Of a DNA stretch of 64,000 bases, positions 1-7,842 are shown in pieces. Below the pieces are notes generated by a model. It saw only the letters and a list, made by a program, of their open reading frames with translations, did no database searches and was not told the DNA's origin. Source of the DNA: Acinetobacter rudis (GTDB taxonomy: Bacteria > Pseudomonadota > Gammaproteobacteria > Pseudomonadales > Moraxellaceae); contig NZ_JAVIDR010000012.1 in NCBI RefSeq assembly GCF_031157835.1, positions 30,740 to 94,739 of the forward strand, given 5' to 3'. Both the position numbers and the translations under genes were made by a program. Each line of letters starts with the position of its first letter. The stretch's first letter is position 1.

Positions 1-1
1 A

Positions 2-508
2 ATCTCTAAATCGAATGAAGGTTATTTGGTTCAAGACTTTTTCCAAGCCAATCATCAAGCACAAAGCTCCCCTGTCCTTTTAACTGATAATAAAGACTTA
101 GATCGTTTTCAAGTAGAAAGTGCCGTAGGTGAGATTCGGCTTTATAATCGGCAGGGGCAATACTTTAACAAACAAATTTATAATAAAGATCATCGCATAA
201 CATATCTTGCAGGCTACTCATTAGAAGGAAAATTGTTGTTAGAACAAATCGTTAACCTAGAAAATGAAACCATTAACACCAAAATTTGGCATAGCAATGG
301 TGTCTTAGCCTTTGATTTGACCAGTACGACCAGTATGCACCTCATTGACTATAAAGCACAGCGAAGAAATGGGCAGGCGTTTAACCCACAAACGTGTTTT
401 ATGGAGCGTAGTATTGCTCTAGATTATGTTGCTCTAGATCCTTGTGTACTACAGCTTAAAAGCTTAAATGAAAAATATGCAAAGCTGTGGGAAGCACAAA
501 TGCAATAA
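2..508 (+). CDS. C-terminal part of a YwqK/MORN-like repeat protein (5' end outside window)
   Basis: The reading frame is open from base 2 with no stop upstream, so this is the last 168 residues of a longer protein; the TTG at 26 is only the first start-like codon in view. The protein has short repeating units of the form G-x-x-x-x-Y-x-x-x-G (for example around GEIRLYNRQGQ and YLAGYSLEGK), like MORN_2/YwqK 'antitoxin component' proteins. No signal peptide or catalytic motif is visible in the part present. Function is unknown; the family call is tentative. A hairpin follows the stop. Confidence 0.45.
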   Translation: MSKSNEGYLVQDFFQANHQAQSSPVLLTDNKDLDRFQVESAVGEIRLYNRQGQYFNKQIYNKDHRITYLAGYSLEGKLLLEQIVNLENETINTKIWHSNGVLAFDLTSTTSMHLIDYKAQRRNGQAFNPQTCFMERSIALDYVALDPCVLQLKSLNEKYAKLWEAQMQ

Positions 509-526
509 CTTGCCCCAGTCAAAAGA

Positions 527-554
527 TTAAAGCCCATCAAACGATGGACTTTAA
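527..554. terminator. Bidirectional hairpin between the MORN-like gene and ffh
   Basis: TTAAAGCCCATC and GATGGACTTTAA pair around an AAAC loop with one mismatch, lying between two convergent genes. An A-rich stretch on the left gives U-rich RNA for the minus-strand ffh transcript. Confidence 0.55.
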
Positions 555-576
555 TTTAGCTAAGATAAAGATCGAC

Positions 577-1983
577 TTACTTTTTGTCGTTATTACCAAA
601 CAAAGGTCCCATACCACCTCCGCCGCCAAATTGCTTCTGTAAGCCACCCAATGAACGCATCATTTTTGCCATACCAGATGGATTAGCAAATTTCTTCATC
701 ATTTTCGCCATTTGAGCATGCTGTTTAATCAGCTTATTCACTTCCGCAACATCCATACCACAACCAGCAGCAATACGTTTTTTACGGCTAGGGTTCATTA
801 AATCAGGATTACGGCGCTCTTTGATGGTCATCGACTGAATAATCGCTTCCATCTTCTTCACTTGTTTTTCAGGATTCGCTTGTTCAATCGCCTGTTGAAT
901 GCCAGCATTGCTCATTCCTGGCAATTTGTCCAGGAATCCCATCATGCCGCCCATTTTGTTCATTTGCTCAAACTGCATCAACATATCTTCAAAGTTAAAA
1001 CTGCCACCTTTTTGCAGTTTTTTAGCCATTTTTTCGGCTTTTTCTTTGTCGATTTTACGTTCAACTTCTTCGACTAGGGATAGTACATCACCCATACCAA
1101 GAATACGTTGAGCAACTCGTTCAGGATGGAATGGTTCAAGTGCATCTAGTTTTTCACCCATGCCCAAGAACTTAATAGGTTTACCTGTGATAGCACGAAC
1201 AGACAGTGCAGCACCACCACGTGCATCACCATCTGTCTTAGTCAGAATAACACCCGTAAGAGGCAATGCATCATTAAATGCTTTTGCTGTATTTGCAGCA
1301 TCTTGCCCTGTCATTGCATCCACGACAAACAATGTCTCAGTCGGTTTAACTGCGGCATGCAATGCTTTAATCTCGCCCATCATGTCGTCATCAATATGCA
1401 AACGACCTGCGGTATCGACAATTAACACATCAGCAAATTTAATTTTTGCTTGTTCAATCGCACGATTAACAATATCAATTGGCTGTTCTGTTGCTTCAGA
1501 ATGAATAAACTCAGCACCAACCTCATTAGATACAGTTTCTAACTGTTTAATTGCTGCAGGACGATAAACGTCCGCAGATACAGTCATTACTTTTTTCTTC
1601 TGACGCTCTTTTAAATAACGTGCTAGTTTTGCAGCTGTTGTGGTTTTACCTGCCCCTTGCAAACCAGCAAGTAAAACGACAACTGGTGGTTTTGCTGCTA
1701 AATCAAGGCTTTCATTGGCCTCACCCATCATTTTGGTGAGTTCGTCATAAACAATTTTGACAAAAGCTTGGCCAGGTGAAAGTTGGGTCATTACTTCTTG
1801 ACCTAATGCTTCTTCCTTAACTTTCGCGATAAATTCACGAGTTACGGGTAAAGCGACATCGGCTTCAAGCAATGCCATACGCACTTCACGTAAGGTATCT
1901 TTAATATTATCTTCTGTGAGTTGCCCTGAGCCGGTAACATTTCTTAAACTCTGCGTGAGGCGTTCTGTTAAGGTATCAAACAT
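577..1983 (-). CDS. ffh: Signal recognition particle GTPase Ffh
   Basis: Protein component of the signal recognition particle. With 4.5S RNA it binds signal sequences of nascent inner-membrane proteins and delivers ribosomes to FtsY. At 468 residues it has the normal full-length layout: N domain (about 1-90), GTPase G domain with P-loop GLQGAGKTTTAAKLA (about 105-120), DTAGRL and TKTDGDARGG, and a methionine-rich M domain (about 300-440) with a glycine-rich tail. The start is an ATG. It is transcribed away from ypjD, with the divergent promoter region at 1984-2127. Identification is secure. Confidence 0.97.
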   Translation of the reverse strand: MFDTLTERLTQSLRNVTGSGQLTEDNIKDTLREVRMALLEADVALPVTREFIAKVKEEALGQEVMTQLSPGQAFVKIVYDELTKMMGEANESLDLAAKPPVVVLLAGLQGAGKTTTAAKLARYLKERQKKKVMTVSADVYRPAAIKQLETVSNEVGAEFIHSEATEQPIDIVNRAIEQAKIKFADVLIVDTAGRLHIDDDMMGEIKALHAAVKPTETLFVVDAMTGQDAANTAKAFNDALPLTGVILTKTDGDARGGAALSVRAITGKPIKFLGMGEKLDALEPFHPERVAQRILGMGDVLSLVEEVERKIDKEKAEKMAKKLQKGGSFNFEDMLMQFEQMNKMGGMMGFLDKLPGMSNAGIQQAIEQANPEKQVKKMEAIIQSMTIKERRNPDLMNPSRKKRIAAGCGMDVAEVNKLIKQHAQMAKMMKKFANPSGMAKMMRSLGGLQKQFGGGGGMGPLFGNNDKK

Positions 1984-2127
1984 TACAATTTCCGCTTAAA
2001 ATGGCTAGTAGCAAAAATTTCTTACTTAAAAAAGAAAAATTATGCTTAAGTTGCTATAGGATACTTGAGTTCACATGGAATTTATATCTCTACACATGAA
2101 TTTTAAACATCCAGTAATAGGTTTGAC

Positions 2128-2937
2128 ATGATTAGCCTCCCCTTGGTTTACACAATTTTAGCATTATTTGCTTATACCACAGCATTTTGGTATTTATTTG
2201 CGCAGTTAATGTCGAAACGTACTCCTAATCAGTGGTTTATTGGTGTTGTTTCCAGCATAGGTTTAGTTTTACAAGCTTTAGTGCTTCGTCAAGATATGTT
2301 TACCCCACTAGGGACGAATTTTGACGTATTTAATCTCATGTCCTTTACCTCAGGACTTATGCTCCTTCTTGGATTGCTTTTTAGTACCTTTAGACCTGTA
2401 TTGGTGCTCAATTTACTGGGAATCCCTGTTGCAGCATGTGGTCTTATTATGGGTTTTGTTTTCAGCAAACCAGATCAATTTATTGAAAATCACTCTATTG
2501 GCCTAGATATTCACATTATTTTGTCTTTATCTGCGTATGCTGTCTTGCTCATGGCCACCATTCAAGCTGTGATTTTATGGTTTCAAAACCGCGAATTGAA
2601 AAAGAAACAAAAACATCGTATTTGGGTAAACCTACTTCCATCGTTTCAAGCAATGGAAACCTTGTTATTTGATATGTTGATTACAGGGTTTTCTTTACTC
2701 AGCGTCGCCTTAGTCTTTGGTTTCTTTACCATTGACAATTTCTTCGCGCAACACCTAGCACACAAGACCGCTTTTAGTATTATTTCTTGGTTTGTGTATG
2801 GTGCACTTTTGCTTGGACACTATCGTTTGGGCTGGCGTGGTGTAAAAGCAATCCGCTTTACCATTACAGGTTTCTTCCTTTTAGCGATTGGATTTCTTGG
2901 AAGTAAATTTATTTTAGAAATGATTTTATCACGTTAA
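2128..2937 (+). CDS. ypjD: CcsA-like inner-membrane protein YpjD
   Basis: Polytopic inner-membrane protein of 269 residues with about eight hydrophobic segments, from the cytochrome c assembly (CcmC/CcmF/CcsA) superfamily. The region around DIHIILSLSAYAVLLMATIQ (about 130-150) and the C-terminal GHYRLGWRGVKA match the YpjD subgroup, which commonly sits beside ffh in gammaproteobacteria. No haem-lyase activity has been shown for YpjD that I can cite, so the role in haem or cytochrome handling is only a family inference. ATG start; a hairpin follows the stop. Confidence 0.82.
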   Translation: MISLPLVYTILALFAYTTAFWYLFAQLMSKRTPNQWFIGVVSSIGLVLQALVLRQDMFTPLGTNFDVFNLMSFTSGLMLLLGLLFSTFRPVLVLNLLGIPVAACGLIMGFVFSKPDQFIENHSIGLDIHIILSLSAYAVLLMATIQAVILWFQNRELKKKQKHRIWVNLLPSFQAMETLLFDMLITGFSLLSVALVFGFFTIDNFFAQHLAHKTAFSIISWFVYGALLLGHYRLGWRGVKAIRFTITGFFLLAIGFLGSKFILEMILSR

Positions 2938-2945
2938 TTCCCCAT

Positions 2946-2971
2946 AACCGTTGTTACAATTCAACGGTTAT
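2946..2971 (+). terminator. Hairpin after ypjD
   Basis: TAACCGTTG and CAACGGTTA form a 9-bp stem around TTACAATT. The downstream T-run is poor, so termination may be weak. Confidence 0.45.
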
Positions 2972-3048
2972 ATCTTCTAACCAAGCAAACTAGACAATTG
3001 CATAGAAAATGCGTATAACGGCTGTTTTGTTGACTCTGAGATAAGCCA

Positions 3049-3987
3049 TTGAAACTCATACTTGCTCCAATGGAAGGTTTAACTGACCCGATCATGCGTG
3101 ATGTACTCACTCATGTAGGAGACTTCGATTGGTGTGTTACTGAGTTCATTCGTATTACAGATTCAATTTTACCTGACCATATTTATTATAGTTATTGTCC
3201 AGAACTGAAGAACAATGGTCAAACAGCTGCTGGTACACCTGTCCATGTTCAATTCTTAGGTAATAATCCAGATATGCTGGCTGCCAATGCAGTCAAAGCT
3301 GTACAGCTTGGTGCTCCCGCAATTGATCTTAACTTTGGTTGTCCAGCCAAAACTGTAAACCGACATCGAGGTGGATCAATCTTATTAGATGAACCAGATG
3401 TTGTACATCAATTGGTAAAAGCTGTACGTGATGCCGTTCCGCATCATATCCCTGTTTCGGCTAAAATGCGTTTAGGTTATATGGATCGCAATTTTACGTT
3501 AGAGAATGCTCATGCCATTGAAGATGCGGGGGCGTCATGGCTGACCGTCCATGCTCGGACTAAAGCAGAAGGCTATACTCCTCCCGCGTATTGGGAACAG
3601 CTTGCCCCCATCCGTGCCGCACTAAAAATTAATGTGATTGCTAACGGTGAAATATGGAACAACCAAGATGCTAAACAATGCCGTATAGAATCTAATTGCC
3701 AAGACCTCATGCTTGGCCGTGGTGCAGTGACTACACCTGACTTAAGCTTAAATATTCGTCAAAACCGTGATACTGCGTCAATCGTTTGGAAAGATTTACT
3801 CGATTTACAACTACGGTTTATCAATGGCCCCAGCAAAACAGAAATTGGGATGCTAGGACGCTATAAGCAATGGTTAGGTATGATGTCAAAACACTACCCT
3901 GAAGCCAAACAACTTTGGGATGAAATCAAACGACTAAAAAAACTCGATGAAATTATCGAGAAAATTAAGATCAGCCAACATGCTTAA
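3049..3987 (+). CDS. dusC: tRNA-dihydrouridine(16) synthase DusC
   Basis: FMN-dependent enzyme that reduces uridine in the tRNA D-loop to dihydrouridine using NADPH. The 312-residue TIM barrel shows APMEGLTD at the N-terminus, the catalytic-Cys motif NFGCPAKTVNRHRGG (about 100-114), SAKMRLGY, the HART motif in TVHARTKAEG, and the FMN phosphate site around IANGEIWN and LMLGRGA. The DusC-type N-terminus and PVHVQFLGNNP support the subfamily. The start is TTG: an in-frame TGA lies at 3037-3039, so no ATG start is possible. The end overlaps the stop of the convergent SnoaL-like gene by 4 bp. Confidence 0.9.
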   Translation: MKLILAPMEGLTDPIMRDVLTHVGDFDWCVTEFIRITDSILPDHIYYSYCPELKNNGQTAAGTPVHVQFLGNNPDMLAANAVKAVQLGAPAIDLNFGCPAKTVNRHRGGSILLDEPDVVHQLVKAVRDAVPHHIPVSAKMRLGYMDRNFTLENAHAIEDAGASWLTVHARTKAEGYTPPAYWEQLAPIRAALKINVIANGEIWNNQDAKQCRIESNCQDLMLGRGAVTTPDLSLNIRQNRDTASIVWKDLLDLQLRFINGPSKTEIGMLGRYKQWLGMMSKHYPEAKQLWDEIKRLKKLDEIIEKIKISQHA

Positions 3988-4448
3988 ACAACTAGCCTCA
4001 ATTTAGGCTGATCTTTAATCAAAATAATATTACCTGTTTGCATATTAATAGGTATAGAAATATGTTGATGGACAACTAACCAATGCTGTTGCGGTTTCTG
4101 TAAACATAACGTTGTACGACACCATGGAACCAGGGTTGTCTCAGATGCAACATCCACTACCTTGGTTAAACAATGCATCACTGCAAGATCTGTCGCAATG
4201 TGTAGTTTGATATTACGACGCAAGATATCTATATGTTGGGAAAAATATGGACTCAACTTCTCCCACTCTTTCCGATACTCTTGAATACCATCAATTTGGG
4301 AACTTACATCAAAAAGACTCACCTTCTCACTACAGTAGCCAATCAAGGTATCTACTTGTTGTCGGATGATTGCCTTATCCCATAATGCGATTTGATCTAT
4401 AACTTCTGTAGCAATTTTATGATCACCTTCGATAATAATCTTTTTCAA
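3984..4448 (-). CDS. SnoaL-like / NTF2-fold domain protein
   Basis: A 154-residue soluble protein that fits the NTF2-like (SnoaL, ketosteroid-isomerase-like) cone fold. It has an N-terminal helix, a middle segment with LIGYCSEKVSLFDVSS and YRKEWEKLSPYF, and C-terminal strands ending in WLVVHQHISIPI, a typical NTF2-fold tail. The start is TTG, supported by an AGGTG ribosome site seven bases upstream and no nearby ATG. Its substrate or reaction cannot be read from the sequence. It converges with dusC and overlaps it by 4 bp. Confidence 0.7.
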   Translation of the reverse strand: MKKIIIEGDHKIATEVIDQIALWDKAIIRQQVDTLIGYCSEKVSLFDVSSQIDGIQEYRKEWEKLSPYFSQHIDILRRNIKLHIATDLAVMHCLTKVVDVASETTLVPWCRTTLCLQKPQQHWLVVHQHISIPINMQTGNIILIKDQPKLRLVV

Positions 4449-4632
4449 TTTTATTCACCTTTATAATTTTAAAATATATCAGCCTGTTTAATACTCTATT
4501 TGAATATAACACAACAAAGCTAATTCATTGAGTTTTATAGTTTTTAGCTTTTCTAACCAATCTGATGCAAACTTAAAAAATGTCAAAGCTCATTATCAAC
4601 TTATACTAATAGAATCATTTTTTTAATTAAAA

Positions 4633-4662
4633 TTACCTGAAATCTAAGGCGATTTCAGGTAA
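4633..4662 (-). terminator. Intrinsic terminator of yjdM
   Basis: A perfect 12-bp stem (TTACCTGAAATC with GATTTCAGGTAA) followed on the minus strand by a T-rich run. It lies just after the yjdM stop. Confidence 0.8.
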
Positions 4663-4679
4663 ACATCTTTACAAATTAA

Positions 4680-5024
4680 CTAAGCTTTCTTAACAAACTC
4701 AGATTTCAACTTCATCGCACCAATACCATCAATTTTACAATCGATGTCATGGCCATCACTTGAATCCGCTAATAAACGAATATTTTTCACCTTAGTACCA
4801 ACTTTAACAACAGAAGATGATCCTTTGATTTTTAAGTCTTTAACAACGGTAACCGTGTCACCATCACTAAGTACACTACCAAAAGCATCTTTAATAACCG
4901 TAGTCGCTTCTTCTTGAGTTGCTTCTGTTAAAGTCCATTCATGTGCACATTCAGGACAAATAAGCAGTTCTCCATCAGCATAAGTGTATTCTGATTGACA
5001 TTGTGGGCAGTTAGGTAATGACAT
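4680..5024 (-). CDS. yjdM: Zinc-ribbon protein YjdM (PhnA-like)
   Basis: A 114-residue protein beginning [15 protein letters not shown]. Two CxxC pairs (CPQC and CPEC) form an N-terminal zinc ribbon, followed by the SH3-like YjdM/PhnA domain with [15 protein letters not shown] and a C-terminal [10 protein letters not shown]. The family was historically annotated as 'alkylphosphonate uptake protein PhnA', but no phosphonate genes are nearby, so that role should not be inferred. The ATG at 5024 is preferred over an upstream start eight codons earlier because AGGAAGG lies at the right distance in front of it. Confidence 0.88.
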   Translation of the reverse strand: MSLPNCPQCQSEYTYADGELLICPECAHEWTLTEATQEEATTVIKDAFGSVLSDGDTVTVVKDLKIKGSSSVVKVGTKVKNIRLLADSSDGHDIDCKIDGIGAMKLKSEFVKKA

Positions 5025-5123
5025 ATGAGCCTTCCTAAAAAGCCTCATTATGACCGAAATTAAAGATTTTTCATAATATTAATTAATTGAGTAAAGAAAT
5101 AGTCCCAATAATGTAATATTAAT

Positions 5124-5600
5124 TTATTTTTTATTGTCTTTTAGCGACATAAATAATGCTACTTGATCAAGACAACGGATGCCATTTTCATATATAGGTT
5201 GTGGATAATTTAAAAAGATATCTTTTTCAATATGTTGCATCCTGAAACCCATTTTCTGATAGAGAGCAAGCTGATCTAAACTAGAATTACCTGTTTTTAC
5301 CCAAATACCTGATAAGTTTTGCTGTATAGCAATATCAATTGCATACTTAATCAATTGCTTAGCAAAACCCCTACCCTGATATTGCTCATCCACGCTCAGA
5401 TTTTTAATTTCAACCTCATCGCAGCGATAAGGCACCAAACATATTTCAGCAATGGGCTTAGCATCTATAGACATTGCATACAATTGGGCATTTACAAGAT
5501 AATCTTGTACCTGTTGCCAATTGGGATCTGCCTCTAATAATAAATCTTGAATTTCATGACCAAGAGCCTGACTCAAATCTACAGCATAGATACTGGACAT
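5124..5600 (-). CDS. GNAT family N-acetyltransferase
   Basis: A 158-residue GNAT-fold protein. The acetyl-CoA-binding motif A is visible as EIKNLSVDEQYQGRGFAKQLIKYA (about 64-87, with the Q-x-x-G-x-G/A pattern QGRGFA), followed by YQKMGFRM, the typical motif B. Acceptor unknown. Its ATG lies 22 bp inside the end of the upstream GNAT gene, so the two are co-transcribed and probably translationally coupled. Confidence 0.82.
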   Translation of the reverse strand: MSSIYAVDLSQALGHEIQDLLLEADPNWQQVQDYLVNAQLYAMSIDAKPIAEICLVPYRCDEVEIKNLSVDEQYQGRGFAKQLIKYAIDIAIQQNLSGIWVKTGNSSLDQLALYQKMGFRMQHIEKDIFLNYPQPIYENGIRCLDQVALFMSLKDNKK

Positions 5601-6127
5601 AATAAATGTACATCCTCAGGTTCAAGCTCATACAAATCTGGGTCAGGAACAACCAATAGTTCTGCACCCTGATTAATATAAAAATCAACTGTGTTACATG
5701 TTGGGATAGAAGAAATATACAATGCATCACCATGAAACGCTTGTACGCTCTCCAATGCGGCTCGCATCAGCTTCGTTCCAATACCTAAGCTTCTATGATT
5801 TGCATCTATATAGAAATATTTTAATAAATGAGCCCCACTAATACTTTCAACTGGGCGGCGAGCAACGACACAAATACCAACGAGCTGTTGACCAGCCCAA
5901 GCACCAATAAATGCAGCTCCTTGTGCATATGCTTTTTTCAAATCTGCAGGATCTTTACGCAGCATTTCCTTGTCCCACGCTTCTACATCATGATGGCAAT
6001 CATAAGCTTCCAGCTCATCTTGATTTTGCCAATACATTTGTGTAATCAATTCACGACGATCAATGTGCGACCAGATCAGGTCAATTTCTGTGGACTCTAA
6101 GGGACGAAGTTCAATTTCTACAGACAT
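5579..6127 (-). CDS. GNAT family N-acetyltransferase
   Basis: A second GNAT protein of 182 residues, beginning MSVEIELRPLES. Motif A is recognisable as KYFYIDANHRSLGIGTKLM (the HRSLGIG phosphopantetheine loop), with an acidic C-terminal strand ending in HLLCPVSML. An upstream TTG at 6199 would add 24 residues, but these do not resemble the family and have no ribosome site; the ATG at 6127 begins exactly where GNAT homology begins. Acceptor substrate unknown. It overlaps the following GNAT gene by 22 bp. Confidence 0.8.
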   Translation of the reverse strand: MSVEIELRPLESTEIDLIWSHIDRRELITQMYWQNQDELEAYDCHHDVEAWDKEMLRKDPADLKKAYAQGAAFIGAWAGQQLVGICVVARRPVESISGAHLLKYFYIDANHRSLGIGTKLMRAALESVQAFHGDALYISSIPTCNTVDFYINQGAELLVVPDPDLYELEPEDVHLLCPVSML

Positions 6128-6245
6128 AGATACAGCACAATAATTTAAAGCCTTAATTAAAACATATTCTGCTGAGTAATAAACAAGACATTCATCCAAA
6201 ATAATCTTCTGAATGAATGTCTCATTATAAAAATATTAGTTATTT

Positions 6246-6617
6246 TTATTCATCTTCAATAATTTCATCATCATAAATGGTTGCCAAACATCCCCAACCA
6301 TCATATTCACCATCAAATTGTTCTGCAATACTGACAAACCATTCTTCAAGATCAAGAATATCTGCATATTCAGGAACCATTTCAACATGAATAGTCAGCA
6401 CCCAATCCGTTGTTCCTGAATCTTCATCATCATAAAAAGAAACTTTTTGTTCTTGATAAAGTAGGTGCAATGCACACTGTTCTAATTGCTGTTGATCTTT
6501 AAATACAATTGCAAATTCGACTTGATGAGGCTCAGTTAAATCATCCCCATCTTCAAACATTTGCCATAATACTTGCCCATTATCATCATCAGGGAATAGT
6601 TCATAATCACGTGTCAT
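6246..6617 (-). CDS. rraB: Ribonuclease E inhibitor RraB
   Basis: A small, very acidic 123-residue protein matching the RraB family, which binds RNase E and modulates mRNA turnover in E. coli. Signs are the N-terminal DDDNGQVLWQMFEDGDDL, the central YDDEDSGTTDW and the C-terminal FDGEYDGWGCLA segment with an acidic tail. ATG start with an AAGGA ribosome site eight bases upstream. It is monocistronic or leads into the GNAT pair 118 bp downstream. Confidence 0.82.
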   Translation of the reverse strand: MTRDYELFPDDDNGQVLWQMFEDGDDLTEPHQVEFAIVFKDQQQLEQCALHLLYQEQKVSFYDDEDSGTTDWVLTIHVEMVPEYADILDLEEWFVSIAEQFDGEYDGWGCLATIYDDEIIEDE

Positions 6618-6833
6618 CTGAGCATCCTTCCATTATTTATAGTGTTGAAAATCGTATGCGCCCTCCATAAAACTAACAGAATTTTATGACACTACAAAGA
6701 TTAATTTATCCTTTTTATTTAGAGGTTTCATAAAATAAGTTGCTTGTCTCAACTCAAATTAAAACCCCTTTAACTAGGTAAATGTTCATTTGGTATATTC
6801 ATTCAAAAATATCGTTCGAATGAATGCTCATGA

Positions 6834-7499
6834 TTAAAATGGCACTTGAGATTGCAAATCTAATAACTGCCCTGTAAGTGGATGATTAAATATTAATTCA
6901 CAAGCGTGTAAAGACATGCGTGAAAAATCTGAGTTTAAGCCTTCGGGATGATAAATTCGATCCCCCATTATAGGATGCCCAATATATTGCATATGCACTC
7001 GGAGCTGATGAGAACGACCTGTTATTGGTTGGAGTAATACACGCGTCATATCTTGCATTTCATGATAAGACTGAGCTTGATACAAAGTCTGTGCAGATTT
7101 ACCAAATTCGAAATCAACTTTTTGCTGAGGGCGATTTTCCCAATCTGCAATAAGCGGAACATCAACTTTCCCCTGCCCTTGTAACCGCCCTTGTACGCAA
7201 GCCACATAGTATTTTTTCACAGTACGTGCTTGAAACATACGGCTTACAGCCACCTCAGCATCTCTATGTTTTGCAAAAAGTAAGATTCCCGAGGTTGCCA
7301 TATCTAAACGATGTGTCACCTTAGCCAAGGGATAACGGGCCAATACACGTAAGTAAGCACTATCTTGATGTTCGGGTAAACGCCCCATAACTGACAATAA
7401 GCCTGCAGGTTTATCAATCACAAGTAAATCTTCATCCTCATACACAACAGATAGATCACCTTGTGGTGGACTATAGATAAAATTTGGATCTAAAGGCAT
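6834..7499 (-). CDS. rluA: RluA-family RNA pseudouridine synthase
   Basis: Converts specific uridines in rRNA/tRNA to pseudouridine. The 221-residue size is that of RluA itself (no S4 domain), which modifies 23S U746 and tRNA U32. The catalytic motif HRLDMATSGILLFAK (about 60-75) contains the essential Asp, and VIDKPAGLLSV and GRSHQLRVHM are the other family motifs. The ATG at 7499 is chosen over a TTG seven codons earlier that lacks a ribosome site. The exact substrate is inferred from size and similarity only. Confidence 0.85.
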   Translation of the reverse strand: MPLDPNFIYSPPQGDLSVVYEDEDLLVIDKPAGLLSVMGRLPEHQDSAYLRVLARYPLAKVTHRLDMATSGILLFAKHRDAEVAVSRMFQARTVKKYYVACVQGRLQGQGKVDVPLIADWENRPQQKVDFEFGKSAQTLYQAQSYHEMQDMTRVLLQPITGRSHQLRVHMQYIGHPIMGDRIYHPEGLNSDFSRMSLHACELIFNHPLTGQLLDLQSQVPF

Positions 7500-7842
7500 C
7501 AATGCACACTCAATCAGCAACGGGAGTGCAAACTACCAACTGCCTTAACTCCTGTCAACGTCAAGGTTCTACACACAAAATAAATTAAACGCTATACAAG
7601 CATTTCAACTAAAGGACAAAAAAAACTTTATTTATCTTAAAAAATTAATTCAATAAAAACCAAATAGATAGTTTGATTTTTCACACAAAAAAATCATATT
7701 AAACAAATATTTACGATTATAATAGTCATTTTTATTACATTATTATTCTTAGTCACTGATTCTATAATACATAGCACAATGACATCATTAAATTGACAAT
7801 TCAAAGCAATTTATTATCACTTATACCTCTTAAGGATAGTAT
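7500..7842. other. Intergenic region between rluA and the OPT transporter
   Basis: About 340 bp, strongly AT-rich, between divergent genes, so it must hold both promoters. Poly-A/T tracts and imperfect short inverted repeats occur around 7668-7705, but I see no convincing gene, operator or structured RNA. The OPT ribosome site AAGGA lies at its right end. Confidence 0.6.
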
